A stretch of DNA of 64,000 bases, taken from positions 1,116,001-1,180,000 of the forward strand of contig NZ_BBZB01000002.1 of NCBI RefSeq assembly GCF_001269985.1, read 5' to 3'. A program made the translations under genes and the position numbers. Under the pieces are notes generated by a model that saw only the letters and a list, made by a program, of their open reading frames with translations, searched no databases and was not told the DNA's origin. Of the stretch, positions 1-8,949 are shown piece by piece (position 1 is the first letter of the stretch; the number at the start of each line of letters is the position of its first letter). Source of the DNA: Pseudoalteromonas sp. '520P1 No. 423'. GTDB lineage: Bacteria > Pseudomonadota > Gammaproteobacteria > Enterobacterales > Alteromonadaceae.

Positions 1-265
1 TGACTTGCGTTTAAAGTTCTCTATTCGGTATTTGTATATTTTATTTGATTAATGAGATGGTTAAAAGTAAAGAATATATTACGGTTTCACTCTATTTTAG
101 AAACAATTGACTTGCATTTTAATTCATGTAAATTGAATAAAGTTAATTTTTAGTTAACACTTCTCGGGCTTTTGGTGTTGGGTTGTTTAATAACCACTTT
201 GACAAAAAAGTAATAAATCACAAACAAGCGAAAATAATTTAAAGCACATAACCAAGGAGTCGTTT

Positions 266-3115
266 ATGAATAATAAAAATTCAATTTTGACTAACTGTAT
301 TGCTAGTCTGTTGACGTTTACCAGCTTTATACCATCTGTATTAGCACAATCAGATGATAAAAATAATCACTACAACTTAAGTAAAATTGAAGAAGAAAAA
401 TCACTTATTGTTGTATTTAAAGCCAATACCTCATTTGAACAAAGAGCCCAATTATTTGCTCAGTCAGCTTCTTCCTTCGCAGTTAGTCCAATGCGGTTGA
501 CAAATAAGTATATGAATTCTCAAGGACAAGACCGTAGGTTTAAACATATATTAAATGGTCGTATGGCTAAAATAACCAAACCAAAAGGTTTAACACTAAC
601 TGAATATCAAACACAGTTGGAACAAAATTCAAATATTGAATATGCGTTTGTTGATCAAGTTGTACATGTCGCTAAAACACCCAATGATCCAAGATTTGTG
701 GAACAATTAAATTTTAATCATCCAGATGATTATGATATCGACGCACCGGAAGCCTGGGATATTTCAACAGGCTCAAAAGATGTTGTTGTTGGCATCATAG
801 ATACAGGTTTTGATTATAATCACCCTGATTTAAAACAAAATATATGGGCTAATCCAAATGAGATCCCAGCTAATGGAATTGATGATGATAATAATGGTTA
901 CATTGATGATATACATGGTATTAACCCAAAATTAAAAAACTCTGATCCGATAGATTTAGATGATCATGGTAGTCATATTGCTGGCACTATTGGTGCAAGT
1001 TCAAATGATGGTATTGGTGTTGCGGGTATTAATTGGAATGTCACTATGATTTCTTGTGCTGCTTTTGGTAAAGGTGGTGCTGGTAGCATGTCTACGATTT
1101 TAGAATGTATTAACTATATGTTAGACCTAAAGAGAAATCATGGTGTAAATATACGTGTTTTAAACAACTCATATGCAATACAAACTGACGATACCTCAGC
1201 TTTTCAAAGTGCTGTTCAAGAAATCGCTGCTGAAGATATTTTATTTGTAGCGGCTGCGAGTAATGATCGTACAGACAATGATTTATTGCCGCAAATGCCT
1301 GCAAGTTTAGAAATAGAAAATGTGATTTCTGTTGCAAGTGTCAATCAACAAGATAACTTTAGTTACGATCACAGTTGTTATGGTCAAAACTCTGTCGATA
1401 TTGCAGCTCCAGGTAACCGCGTTCGTTCAACTGCTGCACATGGTGGTTATGCAAGGATCAATGGTACTTCTCATGCAACACCTCATGTAGTAGGCGCAGC
1501 CGCATTAGCTTTATCAATTAATCCAAATTTATCAGCTATCGCACTTAAAAAAATGCTAATGGATTCAGGTGACAAATTATCAGACTTACATACTAAAACT
1601 GTCAGTGGCAAACGTGTCAATTTACATAATATGTTAAAAATGGCAGATCCAACGCCTAGACTTGGTTTTGATAGTCAAGTTGGTCAGGTTTATATTTCAA
1701 AATCACAGCAAACTATCATCCCATTAATGCTGACAAATAAAAATGGCTGGGCTAGTTCATCTGAAGTAAGTGTTCTTGCACCTGACGGTATAACGGCAAG
1801 TTTAAGTAAAGATTTTGGTATTGATGGCGAGTCGGTTGATTTAATTATAAATGTAGATGAATTTGTCGCATTGGGAGACCAAACAATTACCTTAGTATCA
1901 AATAACGCGGGTGAAGTAGTCGAACAAGCTCTGAACGTTGAAGTGATCCCTGGTGAATTGATTGCAGTAAATTTAGACAATAATACGCCTATGCCTTTAC
2001 CTGAAACTTTTCCTGAAGGTATGACGACTTCATTATTAGTGCAAGGTGAATTAGATGATAATGGTGTTGAGACTAACTTAACGGCTTATAACGTGAAAGT
2101 CGCTTTTGATATTTCTCATGAGTGGGTCGGAGATCTGCAAATTTCACTTGTTTCACCAAGTGGCACTGAAGCTTTAATCGTACCTGCTAATAGTAGTATG
2201 CATTATGAAACACTTGCTATAAATGAAATGATTTACGATTTTAGAGGTGAGTCAGCGAACGGCGAATGGCAGCTAAAACTGATTGATAATTCACTTAGTT
2301 CTTCTGGTACTTTAAATAATTGGTCTTTAACAGTACAAGCGGCCGGAGGGAGTGAACAACAATGTAGTGTTGATCTTGACCCAAGTCAACCTGGGTGCCA
2401 AACATGTGAAACTTATCCTGAACTATGCCCAATCCCACCTACCGACAATGTTTTGCAATCTGGTATGCCCATTAATGTATCAGGATCAGAAAGCAGTGAA
2501 AAACATTTCACAATTGAAGTACCGCGAAATAAAACTCAGTTATTGCTGACAACTCAAGCTAATAATGGTGATGCAGATCTTTATGTAATGTATGAGGGCC
2601 AAGCATCTACTTCAGATTATTTATGTCGTGGTTATACATCAAATTCAAATGAAACTTGTACCATAGATAATCCTTTACCGGGTATTTATCATTTAATGGT
2701 AAAAGCATTTAAATCTTATGACGCTCTGACTTTAACTGCGACTTATTCAGCTGAAATATGCGATGGCGTTTCATGCTGTGTGCCAGGTGAATGCTGTGAA
2801 GAAGATTGTAATACATCAAATCTACTTGAAAACGGTGTAACAAAATCTGGATTATCTCATTCTGAAAAGTTGATATTTTTGATTGATGTACCTGCAGGTA
2901 AAACTTTAAAAGTTACATCACAAGGTGGAACGGGAGACGCAGACCTATCAGTTAAATGCGCTTCTGAGCCCGTTATGTGGGACAACGACTGTGCATCACG
3001 TAATTCTAATAATAATGAATCTTGTGAAGTGCTAAATACCCAAGCTGGAACCTATTACATCTTACTAGATGCATATGAAGCATTCTCTGGTATCTCACTT
3101 ACAGCGAGTTATTAG
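266..3115 (+). CDS. Secreted S8 subtilisin-like protease with P domain and two PPC domains
   Basis: Exported endopeptidase of 949 aa. Residues 1-27 form a signal peptide (hydrophobic core, then VLAQ). About 40-130 look like an I9-type propeptide. The catalytic domain carries Asp179 (IIDTGFD), His234 (DDHGSH) and Ser402 (NGTSHATPH). A proprotein-convertase P-like beta domain spans about 560-690 (ISHEWVGDLQISLVSPSG). Two bacterial PPC domains follow (about 725-825 and 850-949) with GDADLYV/GDADLSV motifs. Short cysteine-rich linkers precede each PPC domain. The start is set by AAGGAG 8 bases upstream. PPC domains are usually removed on maturation or help binding to insoluble substrate, so a role in extracellular protein digestion is inferred. 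It is followed by a second S8 protease in the same direction. Confidence 0.93.
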   Translation: MNNKNSILTNCIASLLTFTSFIPSVLAQSDDKNNHYNLSKIEEEKSLIVVFKANTSFEQRAQLFAQSASSFAVSPMRLTNKYMNSQGQDRRFKHILNGRMAKITKPKGLTLTEYQTQLEQNSNIEYAFVDQVVHVAKTPNDPRFVEQLNFNHPDDYDIDAPEAWDISTGSKDVVVGIIDTGFDYNHPDLKQNIWANPNEIPANGIDDDNNGYIDDIHGINPKLKNSDPIDLDDHGSHIAGTIGASSNDGIGVAGINWNVTMISCAAFGKGGAGSMSTILECINYMLDLKRNHGVNIRVLNNSYAIQTDDTSAFQSAVQEIAAEDILFVAAASNDRTDNDLLPQMPASLEIENVISVASVNQQDNFSYDHSCYGQNSVDIAAPGNRVRSTAAHGGYARINGTSHATPHVVGAAALALSINPNLSAIALKKMLMDSGDKLSDLHTKTVSGKRVNLHNMLKMADPTPRLGFDSQVGQVYISKSQQTIIPLMLTNKNGWASSSEVSVLAPDGITASLSKDFGIDGESVDLIINVDEFVALGDQTITLVSNNAGEVVEQALNVEVIPGELIAVNLDNNTPMPLPETFPEGMTTSLLVQGELDDNGVETNLTAYNVKVAFDISHEWVGDLQISLVSPSGTEALIVPANSSMHYETLAINEMIYDFRGESANGEWQLKLIDNSLSSSGTLNNWSLTVQAAGGSEQQCSVDLDPSQPGCQTCETYPELCPIPPTDNVLQSGMPINVSGSESSEKHFTIEVPRNKTQLLLTTQANNGDADLYVMYEGQASTSDYLCRGYTSNSNETCTIDNPLPGIYHLMVKAFKSYDALTLTATYSAEICDGVSCCVPGECCEEDCNTSNLLENGVTKSGLSHSEKLIFLIDVPAGKTLKVTSQGGTGDADLSVKCASEPVMWDNDCASRNSNNNESCEVLNTQAGTYYILLDAYEAFSGISLTASY

Positions 3116-3124
3116 TAGATAATC

Positions 3125-3156
3125 AATCGTTTGGGGATCTTCATTTTCAAACGATT
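3125..3156 (+). terminator. Possible hairpin terminator between the two S8 protease genes
   Basis: Perfect 9-bp inverted repeat (AATCGTTTG / CAAACGATT) with a 14-base loop, ten bases after the stop of the first protease gene. There is no clear T-run, so termination may be weak; it could instead stabilise the mRNA 3' end. Confidence 0.4.
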
Positions 3157-3257
3157 ACGCTATGTGAGTGGGTCCACCACTCCATTTCCATAACAATAAT
3201 AAGTAATTAAAACAAAGGAATGACTATTGTTTGTTATTAATTTTAAAGGTCATATTT

Positions 3258-5228
3258 ATGAATAAGAATTTAACAGCATTATTACTAACAAGTGCATTTA
3301 CATTTAATGTATCTGCACAATTAAATCAATCGAGTACACTTGATACATCAAAGCGAATCAATCAACAAGAAATAAAAAGCTATGTTGTAAAGTTTAAATC
3401 TCCAAGCGTATTGTCTTTTAATGAGCAAGCTAAAAGACACTATAATCAAAGCACTGCAGATCAAATTACAAATCATTTTGGTATCGAATTTGACCGTATA
3501 TATCATTCCGCTTTTTTTGGTGGAACAATTAAAGCGACAGCACAAGACGTAGTTAGAATACAAATCCACCCATTAATAGATGCTGTAATCGAAAATTCAT
3601 TTAAGAAAATAGCGCTTCCACCCGCTCAAGACATTGTTTTTCCAAATATGAGTGAACAGAACAATACACAATCAACTAATTCAGTATTGAGCTGGGGATT
3701 AGATAGAATAGATCAGTTACATATGCCATTAGATGATAGTTATCAGCCTCAATTTACAGGTGAAGGTGTTACTGTATATATTATGGATTCAGGTGTACAA
3801 GTAGATCATCCTGATTTAGTTGGACGTGTTGCATATACAAAAGACACTTATAACAATACAAATGATGCGTTCGACTGTCATGGTCACGGTACCCATGTTT
3901 TAGGCACAGTGGGCAGTGAAAAATACGGTGTCGCAAAAGACGCAACTTTAGTGATGATAAGACCTTTTAAAAATAACTGTGGTGCGGGTTCTGTTGAGTC
4001 ATTTTTAGCTGCTATCGATTTTATAAAACAAGACGCGATTCAAAAAGGCCAACCGGCTGTAGTCAATATGAGTTTAGGTTATACCGCTTCTGGTCCAGAA
4101 TTAGACTGGTTTGAGATCGCAATTCAGGACTTAATAGACTCAGGTGTTTCTGTAATCACTTCGGCTGGTAATGATATGACAGATACGTGTAACCAATCCC
4201 CTGCGAGAATGGATTCTGTTATCACAGTTGGCGCAACAAATGATATGGATGATCAATGGATATTCACCAATAATGGTAGCTGTGTAGATATTTTGGCACC
4301 TGGTGATCAAATTATGTCTACGCATTGGAAAAGTTGGACAACAAAAATGAGTGGAACGTCTATGGCATCTCCTCACGTTGCAGGTGCCGCAGCTTTATTG
4401 TTACAAGAAAATCCAACATTGACTCCGAGTCAAATTAAGTCTGAATTAATAAACCGCGCTGTTAAAGATATAATTAAAACCACGAATGGCTCTCCTAACC
4501 GACTACTTTATGTTGGTAATGAATATACAAGTTGTGAAGATACAGGTAATTGTCCACCAGCAACATGTGATACAGATCCGCAAATGTGTCCTGTGAATAA
4601 TGTTTTACAAAACAACATTAGCCAAATCATTTCAGCAGATAAAGGTACTGAATTAAAATTTACAATTGAAGTGCCAGCAAATCACGCTAGCCTTGAAGTC
4701 ATAATGGAACAAGGCACAGGTGATGCCGATCTTTATATAAAATTTTCATCTGAGGCGAGTAACTTTGATTATGACTGCCGTTCCGCTGGTTTTGGCAATG
4801 AAGAAATGTGTACTATAGATAATCCACAACCAGGCATTTATCATGTCACTGTAATTGCCTATAGTTCTTTTGAAAATACCGAATTAACAGCAAGTTATAT
4901 TAAGGGGGATATAGTAAACCCGCCTAGTGAAGGACAACTAAACAATGGTGATGTTATATCTGGCTTAAGCTCAAATACAAGCCTTGCCTATTTTATAGAT
5001 GTACCTGCAAATACACCTGTTAGCTTTATTATGTCTGGTGGTACTGGAGATGCAGATTTATATGTAAAGTTTAATAGTGAAGCATCAAAATCTAATTATG
5101 ATTGTCGCCCTTTTAAAAATGGTAATGAAGAGATATGTGAACTAACAAACGTATCTGCAGGACAGTACTCTATTTTACTAAATAGCTATAAAGCTTTTTC
5201 TGATGTCAGCTTGAGTGTGAAATATTAA
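3258..5228 (+). CDS. Secreted S8 proteinase-K-like protease with two PPC domains
   Basis: Exported serine endopeptidase of 656 aa. The start at 3258 (MNKNLTALLL) is preferred to the upstream in-frame TTG at 3231 because it begins a proper signal peptide ending at VSAQ. An I9 propeptide spans about 35-115. Catalytic residues are Asp177 (IMDSGVQVDHPDL), His210 (GHGTHVLG) and Ser368 (SGTSMASPH). A cysteine-rich linker of about 30 residues then leads to two PPC domains, each with a GDADLY(I/V)KF motif and a conserved Cys pair (YDCR...NEE.C). It lacks the P domain of its upstream neighbour, so the two are related by domain shuffling and are not a simple tandem duplication. Confidence 0.93.
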   Translation: MNKNLTALLLTSAFTFNVSAQLNQSSTLDTSKRINQQEIKSYVVKFKSPSVLSFNEQAKRHYNQSTADQITNHFGIEFDRIYHSAFFGGTIKATAQDVVRIQIHPLIDAVIENSFKKIALPPAQDIVFPNMSEQNNTQSTNSVLSWGLDRIDQLHMPLDDSYQPQFTGEGVTVYIMDSGVQVDHPDLVGRVAYTKDTYNNTNDAFDCHGHGTHVLGTVGSEKYGVAKDATLVMIRPFKNNCGAGSVESFLAAIDFIKQDAIQKGQPAVVNMSLGYTASGPELDWFEIAIQDLIDSGVSVITSAGNDMTDTCNQSPARMDSVITVGATNDMDDQWIFTNNGSCVDILAPGDQIMSTHWKSWTTKMSGTSMASPHVAGAAALLLQENPTLTPSQIKSELINRAVKDIIKTTNGSPNRLLYVGNEYTSCEDTGNCPPATCDTDPQMCPVNNVLQNNISQIISADKGTELKFTIEVPANHASLEVIMEQGTGDADLYIKFSSEASNFDYDCRSAGFGNEEMCTIDNPQPGIYHVTVIAYSSFENTELTASYIKGDIVNPPSEGQLNNGDVISGLSSNTSLAYFIDVPANTPVSFIMSGGTGDADLYVKFNSEASKSNYDCRPFKNGNEEICELTNVSAGQYSILLNSYKAFSDVSLSVKY

Positions 5229-5285
5229 TATAACAGCTTTTACCGTATCCTGAAAAACAATTTCCTTTGAGATTGTTGTCTAAGC

Positions 5286-5310
5286 AAAGGCTCTTTTAGA
5301 GCCTTTTTTC
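5286..5310 (+). terminator. Rho-independent terminator after the second S8 protease
   Basis: AAAGGCTC - TTTTA - GAGCCTTT hairpin followed by a T-run, 58 bases after the protease stop. Confidence 0.85.
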
Positions 5311-5319
5311 AGTATCTAG

Positions 5320-5679
5320 TTATACTAATCCCGCAGTAAAAAAGCCAGCACCAAATGACAACAAACCTAATGCGCAAAACCGCATCACTTTAATTGACTT
5401 AGAAATACAATAAATAGTCTCACCTTTTGATAGAGAATCAACTATTTTATCTTGTGATATGATACTGATAAAAATTGATATCGCTAATGAGGGTATTGAA
5501 ACATAAACATATCTATCTATTTCAACAACTTTTAACTGTATTAGAATAACAATTACACCAATAATAGAAGACGCTAACCATGCATATTGTTTTAATAATT
5601 CAAAATGTAATTCAGTCGCTAATGCTTCATTTCTATTTTTATTTTCTTCTATTAAATTAGCTTGTTTTTCTACTATCAT
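5320..5679 (-). CDS. Small membrane protein of unknown function
   Basis: 119 aa, not recognised as a family. A short charged N terminus (EKQANLIEENKNRNEALATELHFE region) is followed by three hydrophobic segments at about 35-53, 59-77 and 98-117, so it is probably an inner-membrane protein. The start has GAGG about 7 bases upstream. It lies tail-to-tail with the S8 protease and head-to-tail with the LysE-type exporter upstream on the same strand (about 40-base gap), so the two could be co-transcribed. Confidence 0.6.
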   Translation of the reverse strand: MIVEKQANLIEENKNRNEALATELHFELLKQYAWLASSIIGVIVILIQLKVVEIDRYVYVSIPSLAISIFISIISQDKIVDSLSKGETIYCISKSIKVMRFCALGLLSFGAGFFTAGLV

Positions 5680-5719
5680 AGTGTCCTCAAGTTGTATTTT
5701 GGTTTTTGTATGTGACTAG

Positions 5720-6337
5720 TTATTTTTCATTACTTAATAATACGCCAGCGCCTAATCCAGTGATCAGCACTGCACATAATCGATTAAATATTTTTTTGAC
5801 ATTTGAATTTGAAAACCAACCACTTAAAAACATACCAAAACAGGCATATACAGCGATTGCAAACAGTTCAAAAATTAAAAATATGATACCTAAAATTAAA
5901 AACTGGTAGTTTGCTTGGTATTTGATATCAATGAATTGTGGTAAAAAGGCGGTGAAAATCAAAATTGCTTTGGGATTACCAGCGGCTAATAAAAATTCCT
6001 GTTTAAAAAGCTGATACAAAGATTGTTGTTTAATATTTTGCTTTATATTTACAACATCTGAATGCCAAAGCTGAAATGCCATCCAAAACAAATAACCGGC
6101 GCCGACAACTTTAATTATTAAGAATAATGTTTCTGAAGCATACAGCACAGTTGCCAATCCTGTTGCAGCAAAAAACATCATTATTATAAAGGCGAATATT
6201 CGGCCGAAGCCTGCAGTTAACGCATATTTAAACCCGAACCTTTGTCCATTATTCATTGACAGTAAATTGTTAGGTCCAGGAATCATATTTAATGCAATAC
6301 AAGCGGGAATAAACATGGTTAAAACTGATAAATCCAT
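5720..6337 (-). CDS. LysE/RhtB family amino-acid exporter
   Basis: Inner-membrane exporter of amino acids or small metabolites, 205 aa, the usual LysE family length. The N-terminal signature PGPNNLLSMNNGQRFG, typical of LysE/RhtB, is present, followed by a hydrophobic pattern consistent with six membrane segments and the conserved AAGNPKAILIFTAFLPQF region. The ATG at 6337 is preferred to the upstream in-frame start at 6382 because GGAAG lies 7 bases before it and the protein then begins directly with the first membrane helix. The substrate cannot be read from sequence. Confidence 0.85.
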   Translation of the reverse strand: MDLSVLTMFIPACIALNMIPGPNNLLSMNNGQRFGFKYALTAGFGRIFAFIIMMFFAATGLATVLYASETLFLIIKVVGAGYLFWMAFQLWHSDVVNIKQNIKQQSLYQLFKQEFLLAAGNPKAILIFTAFLPQFIDIKYQANYQFLILGIIFLIFELFAIAVYACFGMFLSGWFSNSNVKKIFNRLCAVLITGLGAGVLLSNEK

Positions 6338-6368
6338 TGTAAGCTTCCATTTATAACTTATTTTTAGA

Positions 6369-6767
6369 TTAAGAACTGACACTTATCGATAGTAATGGAA
6401 ACTTATTTTCACCAAATGAAATTGTTAATGATTTTGTTTCATTTGCGTCAAAATTGATTTTTAAGTGAGCGGGATTTGATCTTTTTCCATTGGCAAATAG
6501 CGCCATTAAATGATCATTTTCTAGAATACGATTACCGCTTGCTTGATTTTTTATGGTTACCACGGCCCAGCGCTCACCTAAATCATTACTCATAACAATA
6601 TAATTCACTAATTGAAATTCACTTAGCTTAGGTTTTTCATTTGTATCATTGTCAAATGCCAGTTCAATATTATGCGATATGATTCTATCCACTGTTAATA
6701 CTTCTTTTTCGTTGGCAAAAGTTGCACAAGTAAATAAAAATAATACACTGAAAATTGCTTTATACAC
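6369..6767 (-). CDS. Small exported protein of unknown function
   Basis: 132 aa. No ATG is available at the 5' end. A GTG at 6767 with GGAG 7 bases upstream is the best start (a TTG at 6779 would overlap the GGAG). The product begins with a signal peptide (AIFSVLFLFTCATFA, cleavage before NEK). The rest is soluble and beta-rich in appearance, with no recognised domain. It sits just upstream of the LysE-type exporter on the same strand. No function is assigned. Confidence 0.6.
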   Translation of the reverse strand: MYKAIFSVLFLFTCATFANEKEVLTVDRIISHNIELAFDNDTNEKPKLSEFQLVNYIVMSNDLGERWAVVTIKNQASGNRILENDHLMALFANGKRSNPAHLKINFDANETKSLTISFGENKFPLLSISVSS

Positions 6768-6913
6768 ATTGAGCTCCAAAAGTTAGATATCATTAAAAAC
6801 TTTATCAAGGTGTTATCCCTTTCCAGTTTTCATCCTTAGTCCCCGTAAACATACAGGTATATGTAATAATTACAATCAACAAAGTGTAATTATGTCAGTT
6901 TGGTTTAATTATT

Positions 6914-6939
6914 AAAAAAAGGCCATCAGATGATGGCCT
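6914..6939 (-). terminator. Terminator of the trypsin-like protease gene
   Basis: GGCCATCA-GA-TGATGGCC perfect hairpin. Read on the minus strand it is followed by a run of seven T, about 40 bases after the protease stop codon. Confidence 0.85.
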
Positions 6940-6977
6940 ATAAAAAATGATATTTATAAAAATCTAGTCAAAATAAA

Positions 6978-8504
6978 TCAATATTGTGCTTTTAAGCTAA
7001 TACCTTCAGAAGTTTTATAACCTGAAAGTAAAATGTAATAACGACCTGCGTTAGTGTTTGTAATTTCACAGCTTTCGGTATTACCACTATTCCATGAACG
7101 ACAATCAAAACTTGATGTTGTCGGTATATTTTCGTAGCTGACATATAAATCAGTATCACCTAAACCGCTAGATGAAGTCACCGCTAGATTCTGTCCTGCA
7201 GGTACATCTATATAAAATTGTTTTGTTTCATCTTTAGCTAAGTTTATGGCGCTAACGACAGAGCCATTGTTTAATTGCCCTTGCTCAGGCTCTGTTGTTG
7301 ATGTGGTACTCGTTACTATTAAGTTAACATTAGCAAAGTCAGAATATCCTTTGACTGCAATACTATAATTGCCTATTTGTGCAGGTAAACTACATGTTTC
7401 GTTATTAGTACTTGTACTTGATTTACAATCATAATTACTAGAAGATGCATCTGCTCCAAACTTGATATATAAATCAGCATCACCAGTCCCACCAGATGTA
7501 TTCACTATGATTGTATCTAATCCGTTTTGCGCATCTAATGAAAATAACTGGACGCTCGATGCTAAACCTGAAACTGTTTTATTTTCATCAAATGCGATGC
7601 GAGTTCCGCTACCATTATCTGGTGGTGTCGTACCACCATTTCCTGGATCATATACCAAATCACCTTGTGGTACTTCATTATTAAAATGAGAAGATATTAA
7701 AGGCCAAATTGATGACATTTGGTGTGCAGAGTTTGTATCTGTTTCACAATTTGGATCATCACTGCCCCAAAAGTGTAATGCAGTTACTTTTTTATTTGCA
7801 TAATTAACAACTGGTGAGCCAGAGCCCATACCTTGAGTATCACAGTAATAATTTACTTTGGTAGCATCCTGATCATTTATATACATATGACAGTAACCAT
7901 CATCACTAGGATGATCGCTTTGAAGACCAAGCAACTTAGGATCGCCATTAGAATGTTGTGGAATGAAGATTTGTTTACGTTGTGTTATTGGAGAAATATC
8001 TAAGCCAAAGTGACCAAACTCTTCAACTAATTCTGGGTTTTTTATTTTAAATAAAACAAAATCAAGATCATCGTTAAAGGCAACGAGCTCTTTTGCACCA
8101 ACAGAAGTAACACGAGAAAATAGGGAGTCTTTTGTTTCCATTACACCACAAGTCTCATTTTGGTAATTAAATTCCAGTGTAATATTTGGCATTTTGACAT
8201 TTATTTTTTGTGCTTTTTGCTCTGGTGAATCAATGCTTAATATATCCCATTCAAAGCAGTGATAATTGGTCATCATTAAATCTCCAGCTCCTACACGCCA
8301 TGCAGTACAAGATCCAGAATTACCATTGCCTTTATCAATAAACATCTTGGCAACAGGCCTTGTGCGTTCAAAAGCTTCTGGGTGTTCATCAGCAAAACAA
8401 ATAGCATCAATATTTTCTTTAATACCACAAGTTGCAGAATGGGCGATCATTGGAAATAAAAATAAGGTAGAAATTAGTATTTTATTATTGCGTTTAAGTT
8501 TCAT
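6978..8504 (-). CDS. Secreted trypsin-like serine protease with two PPC domains
   Basis: 508 aa exported protease. Signal peptide 1-23 (MIAHSA). The chymotrypsin-fold domain (about 25-285) carries the triad His82 (TNYHC), Asp148 (NDDLDFVLFKI) and Ser230 (GMGSGSP). Two PPC domains follow (about 305-400 and 412-508), with GDADLYIKF and GDTDLYVSY motifs and the same NNE.C / NTESC cysteine pattern as in the two S8 proteases upstream. A different catalytic fold therefore carries the same C-terminal modules within one locus. It is transcribed away from the TonB-receptor gene at 8950. Confidence 0.9.
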   Translation of the reverse strand: MKLKRNNKILISTLFLFPMIAHSATCGIKENIDAICFADEHPEAFERTRPVAKMFIDKGNGNSGSCTAWRVGAGDLMMTNYHCFEWDILSIDSPEQKAQKINVKMPNITLEFNYQNETCGVMETKDSLFSRVTSVGAKELVAFNDDLDFVLFKIKNPELVEEFGHFGLDISPITQRKQIFIPQHSNGDPKLLGLQSDHPSDDGYCHMYINDQDATKVNYYCDTQGMGSGSPVVNYANKKVTALHFWGSDDPNCETDTNSAHQMSSIWPLISSHFNNEVPQGDLVYDPGNGGTTPPDNGSGTRIAFDENKTVSGLASSVQLFSLDAQNGLDTIIVNTSGGTGDADLYIKFGADASSSNYDCKSSTSTNNETCSLPAQIGNYSIAVKGYSDFANVNLIVTSTTSTTEPEQGQLNNGSVVSAINLAKDETKQFYIDVPAGQNLAVTSSSGLGDTDLYVSYENIPTTSSFDCRSWNSGNTESCEITNTNAGRYYILLSGYKTSEGISLKAQY

Positions 8505-8949
8505 TAGTTACTCGCTTTTTATTTTTAACTCTATCCGCTTACCTTTTTGAAATATTCCATTTTCATCTTATTTACAATTTAACAGGTTAAATAATGATTA
8601 TGCAAGTTTTTCCATAATTTAAATTAACGATAATTATTATATGTATTAATTTCAGTTATTTAAATTTTAAATTGAATTTGATAGTGAATAAATACCCACC
8701 TTAGATAAATATCGAATCATTACTTCATTAAAAAACGGCCTAATTTGTCGCGCTATCATAAGGTTATTTGATGAGTTTTATTCACTAAAATTTTAAATAT
8801 TTGTTAAAAAAGTCACTAATTTACCGTGTTAATAATTAGTAACTTGCACCCTTTCACTCAATTTAATTCGATACTTTAGATGAAGTTATTTCCTAGGGGG
8901 TAACTGCTACTGAATTAACAACTATAAAACAATGTTTCAAGGAACCGTC
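8505..8949. other. Intergenic region between divergent protease and TonB-receptor genes
   Basis: About 445 AT-rich bases without a convincing gene. It must hold the promoters of both flanking genes. CTAGGGGG near 8893 and AAGGA before the receptor start are visible. No clear operator or hairpin was recognised. Confidence 0.5.
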
